Shown piece by piece: positions 25,926 through 34,549 of a DNA stretch of 64,000 nt. The position numbers and the translations under genes are program-made. The DNA is from Nocardioides alpinus (GTDB lineage Bacteria > Actinomycetota > Actinomycetes > Propionibacteriales > Nocardioidaceae), in contig NZ_FOKC01000002.1 in the NCBI RefSeq assembly GCF_900112035.1, positions 434,001 through 498,000 of the forward strand, given 5' to 3'. Each line of letters starts with the position of its first letter. Positions within the stretch are counted from its first letter, which is position 1. A model generated the notes under the pieces. That model worked only from the letters and a program-made list of their open reading frames with translations, was not told the origin of the DNA and searched no databases.

Positions 25926-27008
25926 TCAGCGCCGGTGGACGAGCATCAGCGCGCGGTCGTCGTTGCGCGATCCGATGGACTCGATGATCCGGGTCGCGCC
26001 GCCCTCGAAGTCGCCGCGCAGCAGCCGCTCGGCCTGACCGAGCATCTTGTCGATGCCCGATCCGATGTCGCGGGTGCGGGTCTCGACCATCCCGTCGGTG
26101 TAGAGCAGGAGGGCGTCGCCGCTGCGCATCTCACCGGACGTCGCGGCGTAGGTCGTCCCCTCGATCAGGCCGAGGATCGGCCCCTCGGTCTCGATCACCT
26201 CCCACCGTCCCGACCCCGCGTGCCGCAGGGCGGCCGGCGGGTGCCCGGCCGTGCGCAGCTCGAAGCGACCGGTCGTCAGGTCGAGGGACAGGTGGATGGC
26301 GGTCGCGAACCCCTCCTCCCAGTCTTGGCGCAGGAGGTAGGTGTTGGCGGCGGCGAGGAAGTCGGCCGGGGGCAGCGCGCTGATCAGGCCGCCGATCGCG
26401 CCGGAGAGCAGGAGGGCACGGGTGCCGGCGCCCTGGCCCTTCCCGGAGACGTCGACGACGGCGACCTCGAGGAGCTCGCCGACGCGTGAGGCGACGATGA
26501 AGTCGCCCGCGAACGGGGTGCCACCCGCCGACCGCAGCTCTGCCGCGACGTACCACTCGTCGGGCAGTGCGGGGATCCCGCCGTGGCGCAGGATCCGGTC
26601 GCGCAGGTCGATGAACATCTGCTCGCCCTGGATGCCGGCGACGCCGAGGCGTGAGCGGCGGAAGGACGAGAGGAGGACCACGAAGCCGAGGCCGAAGATG
26701 ATGACCACTGTCAACGCGATCCGGATCGAGATGTCGTCCTGCGTCGGCACGACCAGCGCGAGCACCAGCAGCACGAACACCACGAACCACGGCAGCTGCC
26801 GGGGCCCGAGCATCAGGCTCGACACCACCAGCGGAACCAGCAACGTCACCAGCGGAGCGTCGACCGGGAACTGCCAGATGGCGACGCCGATGGCCACGGT
26901 GGCGACGACCAGCACGATGAGGGATCGCGACCCTCGTGGCACGACCCGGTTGAGCAGGTCGCGGGCGCGTTCGCCGAGGGTCGGTCGGCGCTCGCGGGCA
27001 GAACTCAC
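25926..27008 (-). CDS. Membrane-bound SpoIIE-type PP2C serine phosphatase
   Basis: A 360-residue protein. The N-terminal third has about four hydrophobic segments (LIVLVVATVAIGVAIWQF, then LVTLLVPLVVSSLML, FVVFVLLVLALVV and IALTVVIIFGLGFVVLL). The catalytic domain has the metal-binding motifs VDVSGKGQGAG, LLLYTDGMVE and RNDDRALMLV. Such enzymes (RsbU/SpoIIE-like) dephosphorylate anti-anti-sigma factors and so activate alternative sigma factors. No sensor domain, anti-sigma or sigma gene is adjacent. The start GTG 27008 overlaps the stop of the DNA glycosylase gene as GTGA. Confidence 0.87.
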   Translation of the reverse strand: MSSARERRPTLGERARDLLNRVVPRGSRSLIVLVVATVAIGVAIWQFPVDAPLVTLLVPLVVSSLMLGPRQLPWFVVFVLLVLALVVPTQDDISIRIALTVVIIFGLGFVVLLSSFRRSRLGVAGIQGEQMFIDLRDRILRHGGIPALPDEWYVAAELRSAGGTPFAGDFIVASRVGELLEVAVVDVSGKGQGAGTRALLLSGAIGGLISALPPADFLAAANTYLLRQDWEEGFATAIHLSLDLTTGRFELRTAGHPPAALRHAGSGRWEVIETEGPILGLIEGTTYAATSGEMRSGDALLLYTDGMVETRTRDIGSGIDKMLGQAERLLRGDFEGGATRIIESIGSRNDDRALMLVHRR

Positions 27009-27904
27009 GGTCGAGCTCCTCGCGACGGGCCAGTGTCCTTGTCCGTGAACTGTACGGCTCGCGAGCGGAACGCGGGCTGACATCGCGGACACCAGAAGAT
27101 GTTGCGTCCGACCAGCTCACCGGTGCGCACGGCTGCACCGCAGACCAGGCACGGCATCGACGTGCGGCGGTAGACGTACACCTCTCCGCCGTGGTCGTCC
27201 TTGCGCGGCGCGCGCCCCATGGCCTCCGGGGTGTGCTCTGGCCGGACCGTGTCGATCCGCCCGGAGTGCACGCCCTCGCCCATCAGCTCGACGAGGTCGG
27301 CCCACATTGCGCGCCACTGCCCGACGCGGAGGGTGTTGCCGGGCCGCAGCGGGTGGATGCGGTGGCGGAAGAGCACCTCGGCGCGGTAGACGTTGCCGAC
27401 GCCCGCCAGCACCTTCTGGTCCATCAGCAGGTCGCCGATCGTCCGGTGGCTCCGCGAGATCCGGTGCCAGGCGACGTCCGGGTCGGCATCGGCGCGGAGC
27501 GGGTCGGGACCGAGCCGGCCGATGACCTCTGCGCGCCGTTCGGGGCCGATGAGGTCGCACAGGATGGCGCCCCGGAGGTCGGCGTACGACGTTCCGCGCG
27601 GGTCGCGAGCCTCCGCGGTGACCAGCCGCAGCCGCACCGCCCCCACGGGGTCGGGCACCTCGGCGACGCCGGCGTGCACGTCGAAGGTGCCGATCAGGCC
27701 GAGGTGGACGTGCACGAACCGCTCGCCGTCGAGCTCGACGAAGAGGTGCTTGCCGGCCGAGTCGGCCCCGAGCAGCCGGGCTCCGTCGAGCTGTTCGGCG
27801 TCGGCCTCGAACCGTCCCTGCGGCGAGGAGACCCGCACCGAACGCCCGGCGAACGCTGCATTCAGGTCGTCTGCCAGCCGGCGGAGGGTGTGGCCCTCAG
27901 GCAT
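27005..27904 (-). CDS. Fpg/Nei family DNA glycosylase (endonuclease VIII-like)
   Basis: A 299-residue base-excision repair enzyme. MPEGHTLRR gives the catalytic Pro2 and Glu3; the H2TH region contains LLMDQKVLAGVGNVYRAEVLFR, and the C-terminal zinc finger has CLVC and CPRC pairs. The enzyme removes oxidised bases and cuts the strand by beta/delta elimination. EGHT after Pro2 rather than ELPE points to the Nei side of the family. It overlaps rpiB by 8 nt upstream and the phosphatase by 4 nt downstream, so the three genes form a tight cluster. Confidence 0.92.
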   Translation of the reverse strand: MPEGHTLRRLADDLNAAFAGRSVRVSSPQGRFEADAEQLDGARLLGADSAGKHLFVELDGERFVHVHLGLIGTFDVHAGVAEVPDPVGAVRLRLVTAEARDPRGTSYADLRGAILCDLIGPERRAEVIGRLGPDPLRADADPDVAWHRISRSHRTIGDLLMDQKVLAGVGNVYRAEVLFRHRIHPLRPGNTLRVGQWRAMWADLVELMGEGVHSGRIDTVRPEHTPEAMGRAPRKDDHGGEVYVYRRTSMPCLVCGAAVRTGELVGRNIFWCPRCQPAFRSRAVQFTDKDTGPSRGARP

Positions 27905-28403
27905 CCGGTGCGCGCAGGGCCGACTCGGGGAGGTCGGGCAGCTCGCGCGTCTCGTCGTAGACCGACAGCTGTCCGATGCGGCGCGCGTGACGCTCCTCCC
28001 CCGGGAACGGGGTGGCGAGGAAGACCTCGACGAAGCGGGTCATGTCGTCCAGCGTGTGCATCCGCCCGCCGACCGAGACGACGTTGGCGTCGTTGTGCTC
28101 GCGCGCCAGGACAGCCGTCTCCTCGGACCAGACCAGGGCACAGCGGATGCCCGTGACCTTGTTGGCGGCCATCTGCTCGCCGTTGCCGGAGCCGCCGATC
28201 ACGACGCCGAGGCTGTCCAGGCCTTCCGCACGGTCGCCGGCCACGCCCTCGCCCGCGCGCAGGCAGAAGACCGGGTAGTCGTCGAGGGCGTCGTAGACGA
28301 AGGGACCGTGGTCGACGACCTCGTAGTCGTGGTCGAGCAGCCACGCGGTGAGGTGCTCCTTGAGATCGAGGCCAGCATGGTCGGAGCCCAGGTGAACGCG
28401 CAT
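27897..28403 (-). CDS. rpiB: Ribose-5-phosphate isomerase B
   Basis: A 168-residue enzyme of the RpiB/LacAB family interconverting ribose 5-phosphate and ribulose 5-phosphate in the pentose phosphate pathway. Signatures are MRVHLGSDHAGLDLKEHL at the N-terminus, VIGGSGNGEQMAANKV and REHNDANVVSVGGRMHT. The usual catalytic Cys of E. coli RpiB is absent, as in mycobacterial RpiB, where a Glu in the GNGE motif is thought to act; the same Glu is present here. The ATG at 28403 is the start because the family begins exactly here. First gene of the rpiB-nei-phosphatase cluster. Confidence 0.95.
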   Translation of the reverse strand: MRVHLGSDHAGLDLKEHLTAWLLDHDYEVVDHGPFVYDALDDYPVFCLRAGEGVAGDRAEGLDSLGVVIGGSGNGEQMAANKVTGIRCALVWSEETAVLAREHNDANVVSVGGRMHTLDDMTRFVEVFLATPFPGEERHARRIGQLSVYDETRELPDLPESALRAPDA

Positions 28404-28530
28404 GGGGAAAGTTTGGCAGAGGGCGCCGACACACGCGCCCACGAGGTGGATGTGCCGCACCCGCGCAGGAGTCGCGCAGGAGTCGCGCAGCGACTGTCGC
28501 GATACCCGCTGTCGGTGGTCGCTGCCATCA

Positions 28531-28546
28531 TGGAACACACGTTCGA
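28531..28546 (+). promoter_or_regulatory. LexA (SOS) box upstream of the DUF222/HNH gene
   Basis: TGGAACACACGTTCGA matches the actinobacterial/mycobacterial LexA consensus TCGAAC-N4-GTTCGA at 11 of 12 defined positions. It is 23 bp before the ATG at 28570, where a bound repressor would block transcription. Confidence 0.6.
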
Positions 28547-28569
28547 ACTCGGGAGCCGGAGGAGGGCAG

Positions 28570-29916
28570 ATGGAGCAGCAGCAGGAAGAGACCGCGTGGC
28601 AGGCCGGCGACCTCCACGCGCTGGCTGACCTCCTCGCCTCCCTGGCCCCTGCTGGCCTGCCGAGTGAGCACCTCGACCAGCTCGAAGCGCTCGAGCGGAT
28701 CAAGAGTGCGTGCGCGGCCGCTCAGGTCGTCGTGACCTCGAGGTTCGCGGACGCCGCCGAGGCCGAGGACGCGCCTGCTGCTAGGTCGGGTCGGCGTACG
28801 CCTCCGCGGGCGATGTCGGTCGGCGCCGAGGTCGCGTTGGCGATCCTGGCCAGCCCGCACGCCGGGGAGCAGCGGGTGCTGTTGTCGCGTCGCTTGCGTG
28901 ACGACCTCCCCCTGACGCTGGCCGCGCTCGCGCGCGGTGAGCTCACCGAGGCCCGCGCGTTCACCCTCGCCCGGGAGGTCGCCCACCTCACCCCCGAGCA
29001 ACGCCACCGGGTCGACGCCGACCTCGCACCCCGACTCCCCGGACTCGGCGACCTCACGCTCCGCCGGGCCGTACGCCGTTTGTGCCTCACCCTCGCCGCC
29101 GACGCCGAGACCCGCCGTTACCGCCGGGCCCGCGCCGACCGGCACGTCACCTCCCGCGCCCTCGACGACGGCACCGGACGCCTCACCGCGATCCTGCCCC
29201 TCGAAGTCCTCGCCGCCGTCCGGACCGCCCTCGACACCGCGGCCGCGACCGCCCGCGCCGACGGCGATACCCGCACCGGCGGGCAGGTCCGGGCCGACAC
29301 CCTCGCTGCCCGGATCACCGGACTCGACCCCGCCACCGACCCGCCCACCATGAAGGTGAACCTCGTTATCGGCGTCGAGTCGTTGTTCGGGGACGGCACC
29401 GAACCCGGCCTGATCAACGGCGTCGGGTTCCTCCCCGCCGCGCTGTGCACCGACCTCGTCCGCAGGGCGTCCGCCGCAGCGAAGGCCACCCTGCGCCGGT
29501 TGTTCGCCACACCGGAGGACCGGGCACTGGTCGCGATGGAGTCCACCAGCCGACGCTTCGACGGCCTCCTCGCCGAGCTCCTCACCCTCCGCGACGCCGG
29601 CACCTGCCGAACACCCGGCTGCAACGCCACGATCAGGCACCTCGACCACGTCCGACGCGCCGCCGACGGCGGCCCCACCACCGCGGCCAACGGCCAAGGA
29701 CTCTGCGAACGCTGCAACCACGTCAAGGAGACCCCCGGCTGGACCACCTGGGTCGCCGACCCCGGCGACACCACACGACACGAGGTCCACGGCGTCACCG
29801 AACACCTCCGCATCACCCGATCCACCTCCCCACCCCTGCCCGGCGGACCCACCGGCGGCTGGCACTACTCACCCGCTGAGCTCCACCTCGCCAGCAACTA
29901 CACCCTCGCCACCTAG
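28570..29916 (+). CDS. DUF222 / HNH endonuclease (13E12-type) protein
   Basis: A 448-residue protein with the DUF222 domain over about residues 20-320 and an HNH nuclease module at about 345-390 (CRTPGCNATIRHLDHVRRAADGG, then NGQGLCERCNHVKE). Two Cys pairs for a structural metal and the HxxHV...N pattern are intact, so nuclease activity is plausible. The start ATG 28570 follows GGAGGAGGG. Such genes are scattered in many copies through actinobacterial genomes and behave as mobile or selfish families; in mycobacteria several are SOS-induced, and a LexA-like box precedes this one. Two copies of GCGCAGGAGTC in tandem lie upstream at about 28465-28485. Confidence 0.88.
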   Translation: MEQQQEETAWQAGDLHALADLLASLAPAGLPSEHLDQLEALERIKSACAAAQVVVTSRFADAAEAEDAPAARSGRRTPPRAMSVGAEVALAILASPHAGEQRVLLSRRLRDDLPLTLAALARGELTEARAFTLAREVAHLTPEQRHRVDADLAPRLPGLGDLTLRRAVRRLCLTLAADAETRRYRRARADRHVTSRALDDGTGRLTAILPLEVLAAVRTALDTAAATARADGDTRTGGQVRADTLAARITGLDPATDPPTMKVNLVIGVESLFGDGTEPGLINGVGFLPAALCTDLVRRASAAAKATLRRLFATPEDRALVAMESTSRRFDGLLAELLTLRDAGTCRTPGCNATIRHLDHVRRAADGGPTTAANGQGLCERCNHVKETPGWTTWVADPGDTTRHEVHGVTEHLRITRSTSPPLPGGPTGGWHYSPAELHLASNYTLAT

Positions 29917-30108
29917 CGTCCCGACGGCGTCGCGTCGCTGAGCGTGTCCAGGTCGAGCGAGGTAGCCCTCGTGATCGAGGCCCATACCGAACCGCAGGTC
30001 GCCCAGCTGGCAGACCGCCCGCACGTCGCCTCGCTCGCCGAGTGCTCGCAGTCGGCCCACGGCCCAGTCGCGGTCACCCTCCAGGTCACCGAGCAGCCCC
30101 ACGATCAT
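29869..30108 (-). pseudogene. Truncated phosphoesterase-like ORF
   Basis: A 79-codon frame starting with ATG 30108, two bases after the esterase stop. Residues 1-50 (MIVGLLGDLEGDRDW, then VCQLGDLRFG) resemble the N-terminus of calcineurin-like phosphoesterases, with possible metal-binding GD motifs, but the sequence turns low-complexity after residue 52 and runs 48 nt into the end of the DUF222/HNH gene on the opposite strand. A single-base shift near 29955 would instead give DLDTLSDATPSGR and a stop. It is probably the stump of a gene whose remainder was lost when the DUF222 gene arrived; it could still be translated through coupling. Confidence 0.4.
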
Positions 30109-30110
30109 GC

Positions 30111-30983
30111 TCAGCCCAGGTGTTGGTCGAGCCAGCCCGCGACCGTGCGCACCAGCGGCTCCGCGGCAGTGAACTGCGCGTGCCGCCAGAAGCCGTGGAC
30201 CTGACCCAGGCAGCGGATGCCGACGGTCTCGACACCGGTCTCCGCGACGAGCCGGGCCAGCTCCTCCCCCTCGTCGCGCAGCGGGTCGTGCTCGGCGGTG
30301 GCGACGAAGGTGGGAGGCAGGGTGTGGAGCCGGTCGGAGAGCAGCGGCGCCAGGTCGGGGTCGTCGAAGTCGGCCGCGGTGCGGGCGTACTGCCTCCAGT
30401 ACCAGGAGGCTTCCGCGGGGTCGAAGCCCGATGCGGCTCCCTCCGTCCACGACGGGAAGCTGTTGCGCGGGTCGAGGAAGGGATAGACGAGCGCGACCGC
30501 GCGGAAGAAGCCCGGGTTGCGCAGCGCCGCGACCAGGGCGAGGTTGGCGCCGGCAGAGTCTCCGTGGGCGGCGTACGGCCCGGGTGGGCCGACGCGCCGC
30601 AGCCAGCCCACGACAGTGTCGAGGTCGTCCGGCGCCGCGGGGAACGGGTGCTCGGGCGGTCGGCGGTAGCCCACGCTCAGCACCGGACGGCGTAGGCGGT
30701 TGGCGAAACGTCGACAGACGGCGTCGTGCACGTCGATGTCGTTGAGCACGAAGCCGCCACCGTGGGCGTGCACGACCAGTCCGTCGAGCGGCTCGGCAGG
30801 CGTGTAGAGCCGGCACCGGACGCCGTCCGCGTCGACGTCCTCGACCGAGGCGACGTCCTCGCGCGGCTCACGCAGGTTGGCCAGGCGCACCTGCTCGCGG
30901 TGGGCGGCGACGTCGAAGCCGGGAGCGCTCAGGTCGGGACCCGCGTCGGCTGCGAGGGCGGCCCGGACCTCGGGATAGATCAC
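30111..30983 (-). CDS. Alpha/beta hydrolase, HSL-type esterase
   Basis: A 290-residue esterase of the hormone-sensitive-lipase group. The oxyanion-hole motif HGGGF is near residue 75, the nucleophile motif GDSAGAN near 147, the acid lies in EHDPLRDEG, and the catalytic His in VHGFW. The substrate is probably a short acyl ester. The start GTG 30983 overlaps the stop of the upstream reductase gene as GTGA, so the two are coexpressed. No signal peptide is seen, implying a cytoplasmic enzyme. Confidence 0.9.
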   Translation of the reverse strand: MIYPEVRAALAADAGPDLSAPGFDVAAHREQVRLANLREPREDVASVEDVDADGVRCRLYTPAEPLDGLVVHAHGGGFVLNDIDVHDAVCRRFANRLRRPVLSVGYRRPPEHPFPAAPDDLDTVVGWLRRVGPPGPYAAHGDSAGANLALVAALRNPGFFRAVALVYPFLDPRNSFPSWTEGAASGFDPAEASWYWRQYARTAADFDDPDLAPLLSDRLHTLPPTFVATAEHDPLRDEGEELARLVAETGVETVGIRCLGQVHGFWRHAQFTAAEPLVRTVAGWLDQHLG

Positions 30984-31630
30984 GGCCCCCGCACCACCTT
31001 GAGGTTGAACTCGGCGGTGCCGAGGGAGCCCATCAGCCGCAGCCAGAGCGGCATCCACATCTCGACACCCCTCGAGGTCTCGATGCCACCCAGGTCGATG
31101 ACGTCGCGGTGGCCGAGCTCCGCGAGCAGCGCGGTCACCCGCTGCTTCGCAGGGACGTCGTCCCCACTCACGAAGACGCTCGTCACGTCGGGCAGCCGCT
31201 CCGGGTGGACCATCAGCTCCGCGGTGAGGGTGTTGAGCGTCTTGACCACGAAGGAGTCCGGGAACGCCCTCTGGATCTGCTCGCCGAGCGAGTCGGTGTC
31301 CTTGACGCTGAGCGTCGGCGGGAAGCCCTCGGAGAAGTCGAGCGGGTTGGAGATGTCGACGAGCACGCGGCCGGACAGGTCGCCGGCCGCGGCAAGGAGC
31401 TCCAGCGCGGTCGCGCCGTTGCCGGCGTGCACGACCAGGTCGGCGCCGGCCGTGGCCTCGGCGAAGGTGACCAGCTCGACGCCGGGGACGTCCACCCAGC
31501 CGTCGCGCGAGCGGGTGGCAGCCGGGTCGCGCGTGCCGAGGCGTACGTCGTGGCCGAGCTCGACCAGGCGCGCCGCGATGGTGCGACCGACGGTGCCGGT
31601 GCCCAGCACTGCGTGGTGCGCGGTGGCCAT
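30980..31630 (-). CDS. NADP/F420-dependent oxidoreductase-like Rossmann protein
   Basis: A 216-residue single-domain protein with an N-terminal dinucleotide-binding motif GTGTVGRTIAARL and LGTRDP after beta-2, as in the NADP oxidoreductase coenzyme-F420-dependent family. LVDISNPLDFS and VKTLNTL are common in this group. It may reduce F420 with NADPH or act on another small substrate; no F420-specific signature can be confirmed by eye. It lies between a LURP/Tubby-like gene (1 nt gap upstream) and the coupled esterase downstream. Confidence 0.8.
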   Translation of the reverse strand: MATAHHAVLGTGTVGRTIAARLVELGHDVRLGTRDPAATRSRDGWVDVPGVELVTFAEATAGADLVVHAGNGATALELLAAAGDLSGRVLVDISNPLDFSEGFPPTLSVKDTDSLGEQIQRAFPDSFVVKTLNTLTAELMVHPERLPDVTSVFVSGDDVPAKQRVTALLAELGHRDVIDLGGIETSRGVEMWMPLWLRLMGSLGTAEFNLKVVRGP

Positions 31631-31631
31631 C

Positions 31632-32213
31632 TCAGCGCGCCATCAGGGCGTCGAGGGCGACCGCGACCGCCGCGGCGACCCGGAAGTCGACCCGCTGGTC
31701 GGGGACGGTCACGCGGTAGCGGTCGCCGATCGACATCTTGCGCTCGACCGAGAAGAGCGGTCGGCCCTCGGTGTCGAGGAAGTCGAAGTGGATCGGCAGG
31801 AAGGCGAGATCGGTGAAGCGGCGCAGCAGGCCGTAGAACTGGCTGCGCTCCTGGCCGCTGCCGGCATAGCCGGGCCCCTCGACGTGGAACGTCGAGCGCA
31901 GCAGGGAGGCTCCGAAGTCCTTGCGGAAGAAGCCGATCTGCGCGCCGCCCTCGTCGGTGACGTCGTAGCCGGCGTTGAGGTCGAGCCTGCGGCGTGCCTT
32001 GAAGCCGAACACCGGCCGCGACCTGCTCGCGTCGGAGAAGAAGGTGACCTGCTCCTTCAACGCCATCCGCTTCTGCTCGGCCAGCGCCATCAGGCGCGTG
32101 GGGTTGCCGGCCTCGTCGGACTCCGAGACCTCGTAGCGGTTCACCATCATCGTGAGCTTCTGCTTCACCACGAAGTGCGGCAGATACATCTCGGCAGCGT
32201 TGTCGGCAGGCAT
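31632..32213 (-). CDS. LURP-one-related / Tubby C2-like protein
   Basis: A 193-residue cytoplasmic protein with MYLPHFVVKQKLTMMVNRYEV near the N-terminus, KEQVTFFSD and FKARRRLDLNAGYDVTD blocks typical of the LURP-one-related (Tubby-like beta-barrel) family also called phospholipid scramblase-related. Its biochemical role in bacteria is unknown. The ATG 32213 is preferred; an in-frame ATG eight codons later (MYLPHF) is an alternative. The gene is packed between a GNAT gene (10 nt upstream) and the reductase gene (1 nt downstream), in a minus-strand run with metG at its head. Confidence 0.65.
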   Translation of the reverse strand: MPADNAAEMYLPHFVVKQKLTMMVNRYEVSESDEAGNPTRLMALAEQKRMALKEQVTFFSDASRSRPVFGFKARRRLDLNAGYDVTDEGGAQIGFFRKDFGASLLRSTFHVEGPGYAGSGQERSQFYGLLRRFTDLAFLPIHFDFLDTEGRPLFSVERKMSIGDRYRVTVPDQRVDFRVAAAVAVALDALMAR

Positions 32214-32223
32214 GAGGCCCACC

Positions 32224-32700
32224 CTAGAGCGCCTTCTCGAACCACCAGCCGGCGTCCGGGTTGCCGTTGTAGTCCTCGATCTCGACATAGCCCGTACGCC
32301 GGTAGAGCCCGACCGCCGGCGCCATGTCGCGCCCGGTGTCGAGCCGCGCCACCCTGGCACCGAGGTCGACCGCGGCCGCCTCCAGCTCGCTCAGCAGTCG
32401 CCTGGCCAGCCCGGCTCCGCGCACCGACGGGTCGACGTACATGCGCTTGACCTCGGCCACCTCCGGTGACAGCAGGCGTACGCCGCCGCAGCAGACCGCT
32501 TCCTCGCCTCCGCCCGTGTCGGTGCGCCACCCCACGAGCCAGGCGCCCTGCGGCGCGGCCAGCTGCTCGGGGGTCACTCCCCCGGCCCAGCCGTGGTTGA
32601 GCGTCACACCGAGGGACACGAGCTCGGCCTCGTAGGCAGCGAGCAGCCGAACCGACTCCGGGGAGTCGGACCGGGCGACCCGCAGCTCGACGTCAGCCAC
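32224..32700 (-). CDS. GNAT family N-acetyltransferase
   Basis: A 158-residue single-domain acetyltransferase. [20 protein letters not shown] (about 90-109) has the beta-4 strand and acetyl-CoA pyrophosphate loop, with R-G-A-G-L in place of RGxGxG/A, and [14 protein letters not shown] is the usual C-terminal motif. Substrate unknown. GTG 32700 is taken as start because it overlaps the metG stop by 8 nt, and residues before it are a shadow of metG. It is probably cotranscribed with metG. Confidence 0.82.
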   Translation of the reverse strand: MADVELRVARSDSPESVRLLAAYEAELVSLGVTLNHGWAGGVTPEQLAAPQGAWLVGWRTDTGGGEEAVCCGGVRLLSPEVAEVKRMYVDPSVRGAGLARRLLSELEAAAVDLGARVARLDTGRDMAPAVGLYRRTGYVEIEDYNGNPDAGWWFEKAL

Positions 32701-34495
32701 TGACGCGGGCGAGCTCTTCGTCGATGATCGACGGGTCGAGCTTGGTGAAGACCGGAGTCGGCTTCTCGACCTTCGCACCGACCGTCACCGGACGCGACTC
32801 CCAGCGCGGCGTGGCCGAGTAGTCACCGGTGATGACCGGGTAGGACACCAGGCCGGCACCGTTGTCGGGGTCGAGCTCGTCGACCTGCTCGATGCGTGGC
32901 ATCGGCACGAACTCACCCTCGCCGCCCAGCACCAGGTGCACCTGGTTGGCGGCGTGCGGCAGGAAGGGCGCCAGGAGCGTGTTGCAGTCGCTGACGCACT
33001 GGACGGCCACGTGCAGCACCGTCGCGAGGCGGTCGCGCTGCGACTCGTCCTTCATCTTGTAGGGCTCGGTGACCGTGACGTACTTGTTGACCTCGCCGAC
33101 GATGCGCATCGCCTCGGCGGTCGCGGCGCGCAGCCGGTGGCGGCCGAGCAGGTCGCCGACCGACTCGAAGCCACCGCGCACGGTGGCCAGGACGGCCTTG
33201 TCGACCTCCTCGAGCTCACCGCACGGCGGGACCTCGCCGAAGCTCTTGGCGACCATCGTGGCCGTGCGGTTGACCAGGTTGCCCCAGCCCGCGACGAGCT
33301 CGGAGTTGTTGCGGGTGACGAAGTCGGCCCAGGTGAAGGCCGCGTCGGAGGTCTCCGGACCGGCGGCGCAGATGAAGTAGCGCAGCGGGTCGGGGCCGTA
33401 GCGGGCCAGGAAGTCACCGACGTAGAGGACGTGGCCGCGCGAGGTGGAGAACTGCTGGTCGCCCATCGTGAGGTACTCCGAGGACACGACCTCGGTGGGG
33501 AGGTTGAGCACGCCGTACGACCCGGGCTCGCCGCCGCGCGATCCCTGGCCGTTGTAGGCCAGCAGCTCGGCGGGCCAGATCTGGGAGTGGAAGACGATGT
33601 TGTCCTTGCCCATGAAGTAGTAGGACAGGGCGTCGGGGTCGTTCCACCACGCGCGCCACGCGTCGTCGTCGCCCGAGCGGCGGGCCCACTCGATCGACGC
33701 CGAGAGGTAGCCGATGACCGCGTCGAACCAGACGTACAGGCGCTTGGTGGGCTGGTCCTCCCAGCCCGGCACCGGGATGCCCCAGTCGATGTCGCGCGTC
33801 ATCGCGCGCGGACGGATCTCCTTGAGGATGTTCTGGCTGAACTTGATCACGTTGGGACGCCAGTGCCCCTCGGCCTCACGCTCGTCGAGCCACACCTTGA
33901 GCGCATCGGCCAGGGCCGGGAGGTCGAGCAGGTAGTGCTGGGTGTCGACGAACGTCGGCGTCTCACCGTTGATCTTCGAGCGCGGGTTGATCAGCTCCGT
34001 CGCGTCGAGCTGGTTGCCGCAGTTGTCGCACTGGTCGCCCCGGGCGTCGGCGTAGGAGCAGATCGGGCAGGTGCCCTCGATGTAGCGGTCGGGCAGCGTG
34101 CGGCCGGTCGACGGGCTGATCGCGGCCAGCGTCGTCTGCTCGACCATGTAGCCGTTGGCGAGGCAGACGCGGAACATCTCCTGCACGACGCCGTAGTGGT
34201 TGCCGGTCGTGGTGCGGGTGAAGAGGTCGTAGGACAGGCCGAGGTCGGCGAGGTCGGTGACGATGACCGCGTTGTTCTTGTCGGCCAGGTCCTTGGCGCT
34301 GACCCCCTGCTGGTCGGCCGTGACGAGGATCGGCGTGCCGTGCTCGTCGGTGCCGGAGACCATCAGGACGTCGTGGCCCGCCATCCGCATGTAGCGGGAG
34401 AACACGTCGGAGGGCACACCGAAACCGGCCACGTGGCCGATGTGGCGAGGACCGTTGGCGTAGGGCCAGGCGACGGCGGACAGGACACGAGTCAT
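32693..34495 (-). CDS. metG: Methionyl-tRNA synthetase
   Basis: A 600-residue class Ia synthetase. The HIGH motif is HIGH at residues 18-21 in [13 protein letters not shown]. The zinc knuckle has CPIC and CDNC pairs near 145-160. The KMSKS-type loop near residue 348 reads QQFSTSRG: the first Lys of the usual KFSxSR is Gln, which is uncommon. The anticodon-binding alpha-helical domain follows; no C-terminal EMAP-like domain is present. A TAGGCT box lies 7 nt above the ATG at 34495, so the message is probably leaderless. First gene of a minus-strand run reaching the esterase. Confidence 0.95.
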   Translation of the reverse strand: MTRVLSAVAWPYANGPRHIGHVAGFGVPSDVFSRYMRMAGHDVLMVSGTDEHGTPILVTADQQGVSAKDLADKNNAVIVTDLADLGLSYDLFTRTTTGNHYGVVQEMFRVCLANGYMVEQTTLAAISPSTGRTLPDRYIEGTCPICSYADARGDQCDNCGNQLDATELINPRSKINGETPTFVDTQHYLLDLPALADALKVWLDEREAEGHWRPNVIKFSQNILKEIRPRAMTRDIDWGIPVPGWEDQPTKRLYVWFDAVIGYLSASIEWARRSGDDDAWRAWWNDPDALSYYFMGKDNIVFHSQIWPAELLAYNGQGSRGGEPGSYGVLNLPTEVVSSEYLTMGDQQFSTSRGHVLYVGDFLARYGPDPLRYFICAAGPETSDAAFTWADFVTRNNSELVAGWGNLVNRTATMVAKSFGEVPPCGELEEVDKAVLATVRGGFESVGDLLGRHRLRAATAEAMRIVGEVNKYVTVTEPYKMKDESQRDRLATVLHVAVQCVSDCNTLLAPFLPHAANQVHLVLGGEGEFVPMPRIEQVDELDPDNGAGLVSYPVITGDYSATPRWESRPVTVGAKVEKPTPVFTKLDPSIIDEELARVSG

Positions 34496-34502
34496 GGGGA
34501 GG

Positions 34503-34508
34503 AGCCTA
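34503..34508 (-). promoter_or_regulatory. -10 box for metG
   Basis: TAGGCT on the minus strand, 7 nt before the metG ATG. Confidence 0.4.
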
Positions 34509-34549
34509 GTGACCGTCCGCCACCCGGTTTCCCCGGGTCGCGCGTCTGG

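Noticed and set aside
28404..28569. Coding extension of the DUF222/HNH gene to an ATG at 28402
   Set aside because: The residues are Arg/Trp/Ser-rich shadow sequence, the region holds the LexA box, and ATG 28570 has a strong ribosome binding site.
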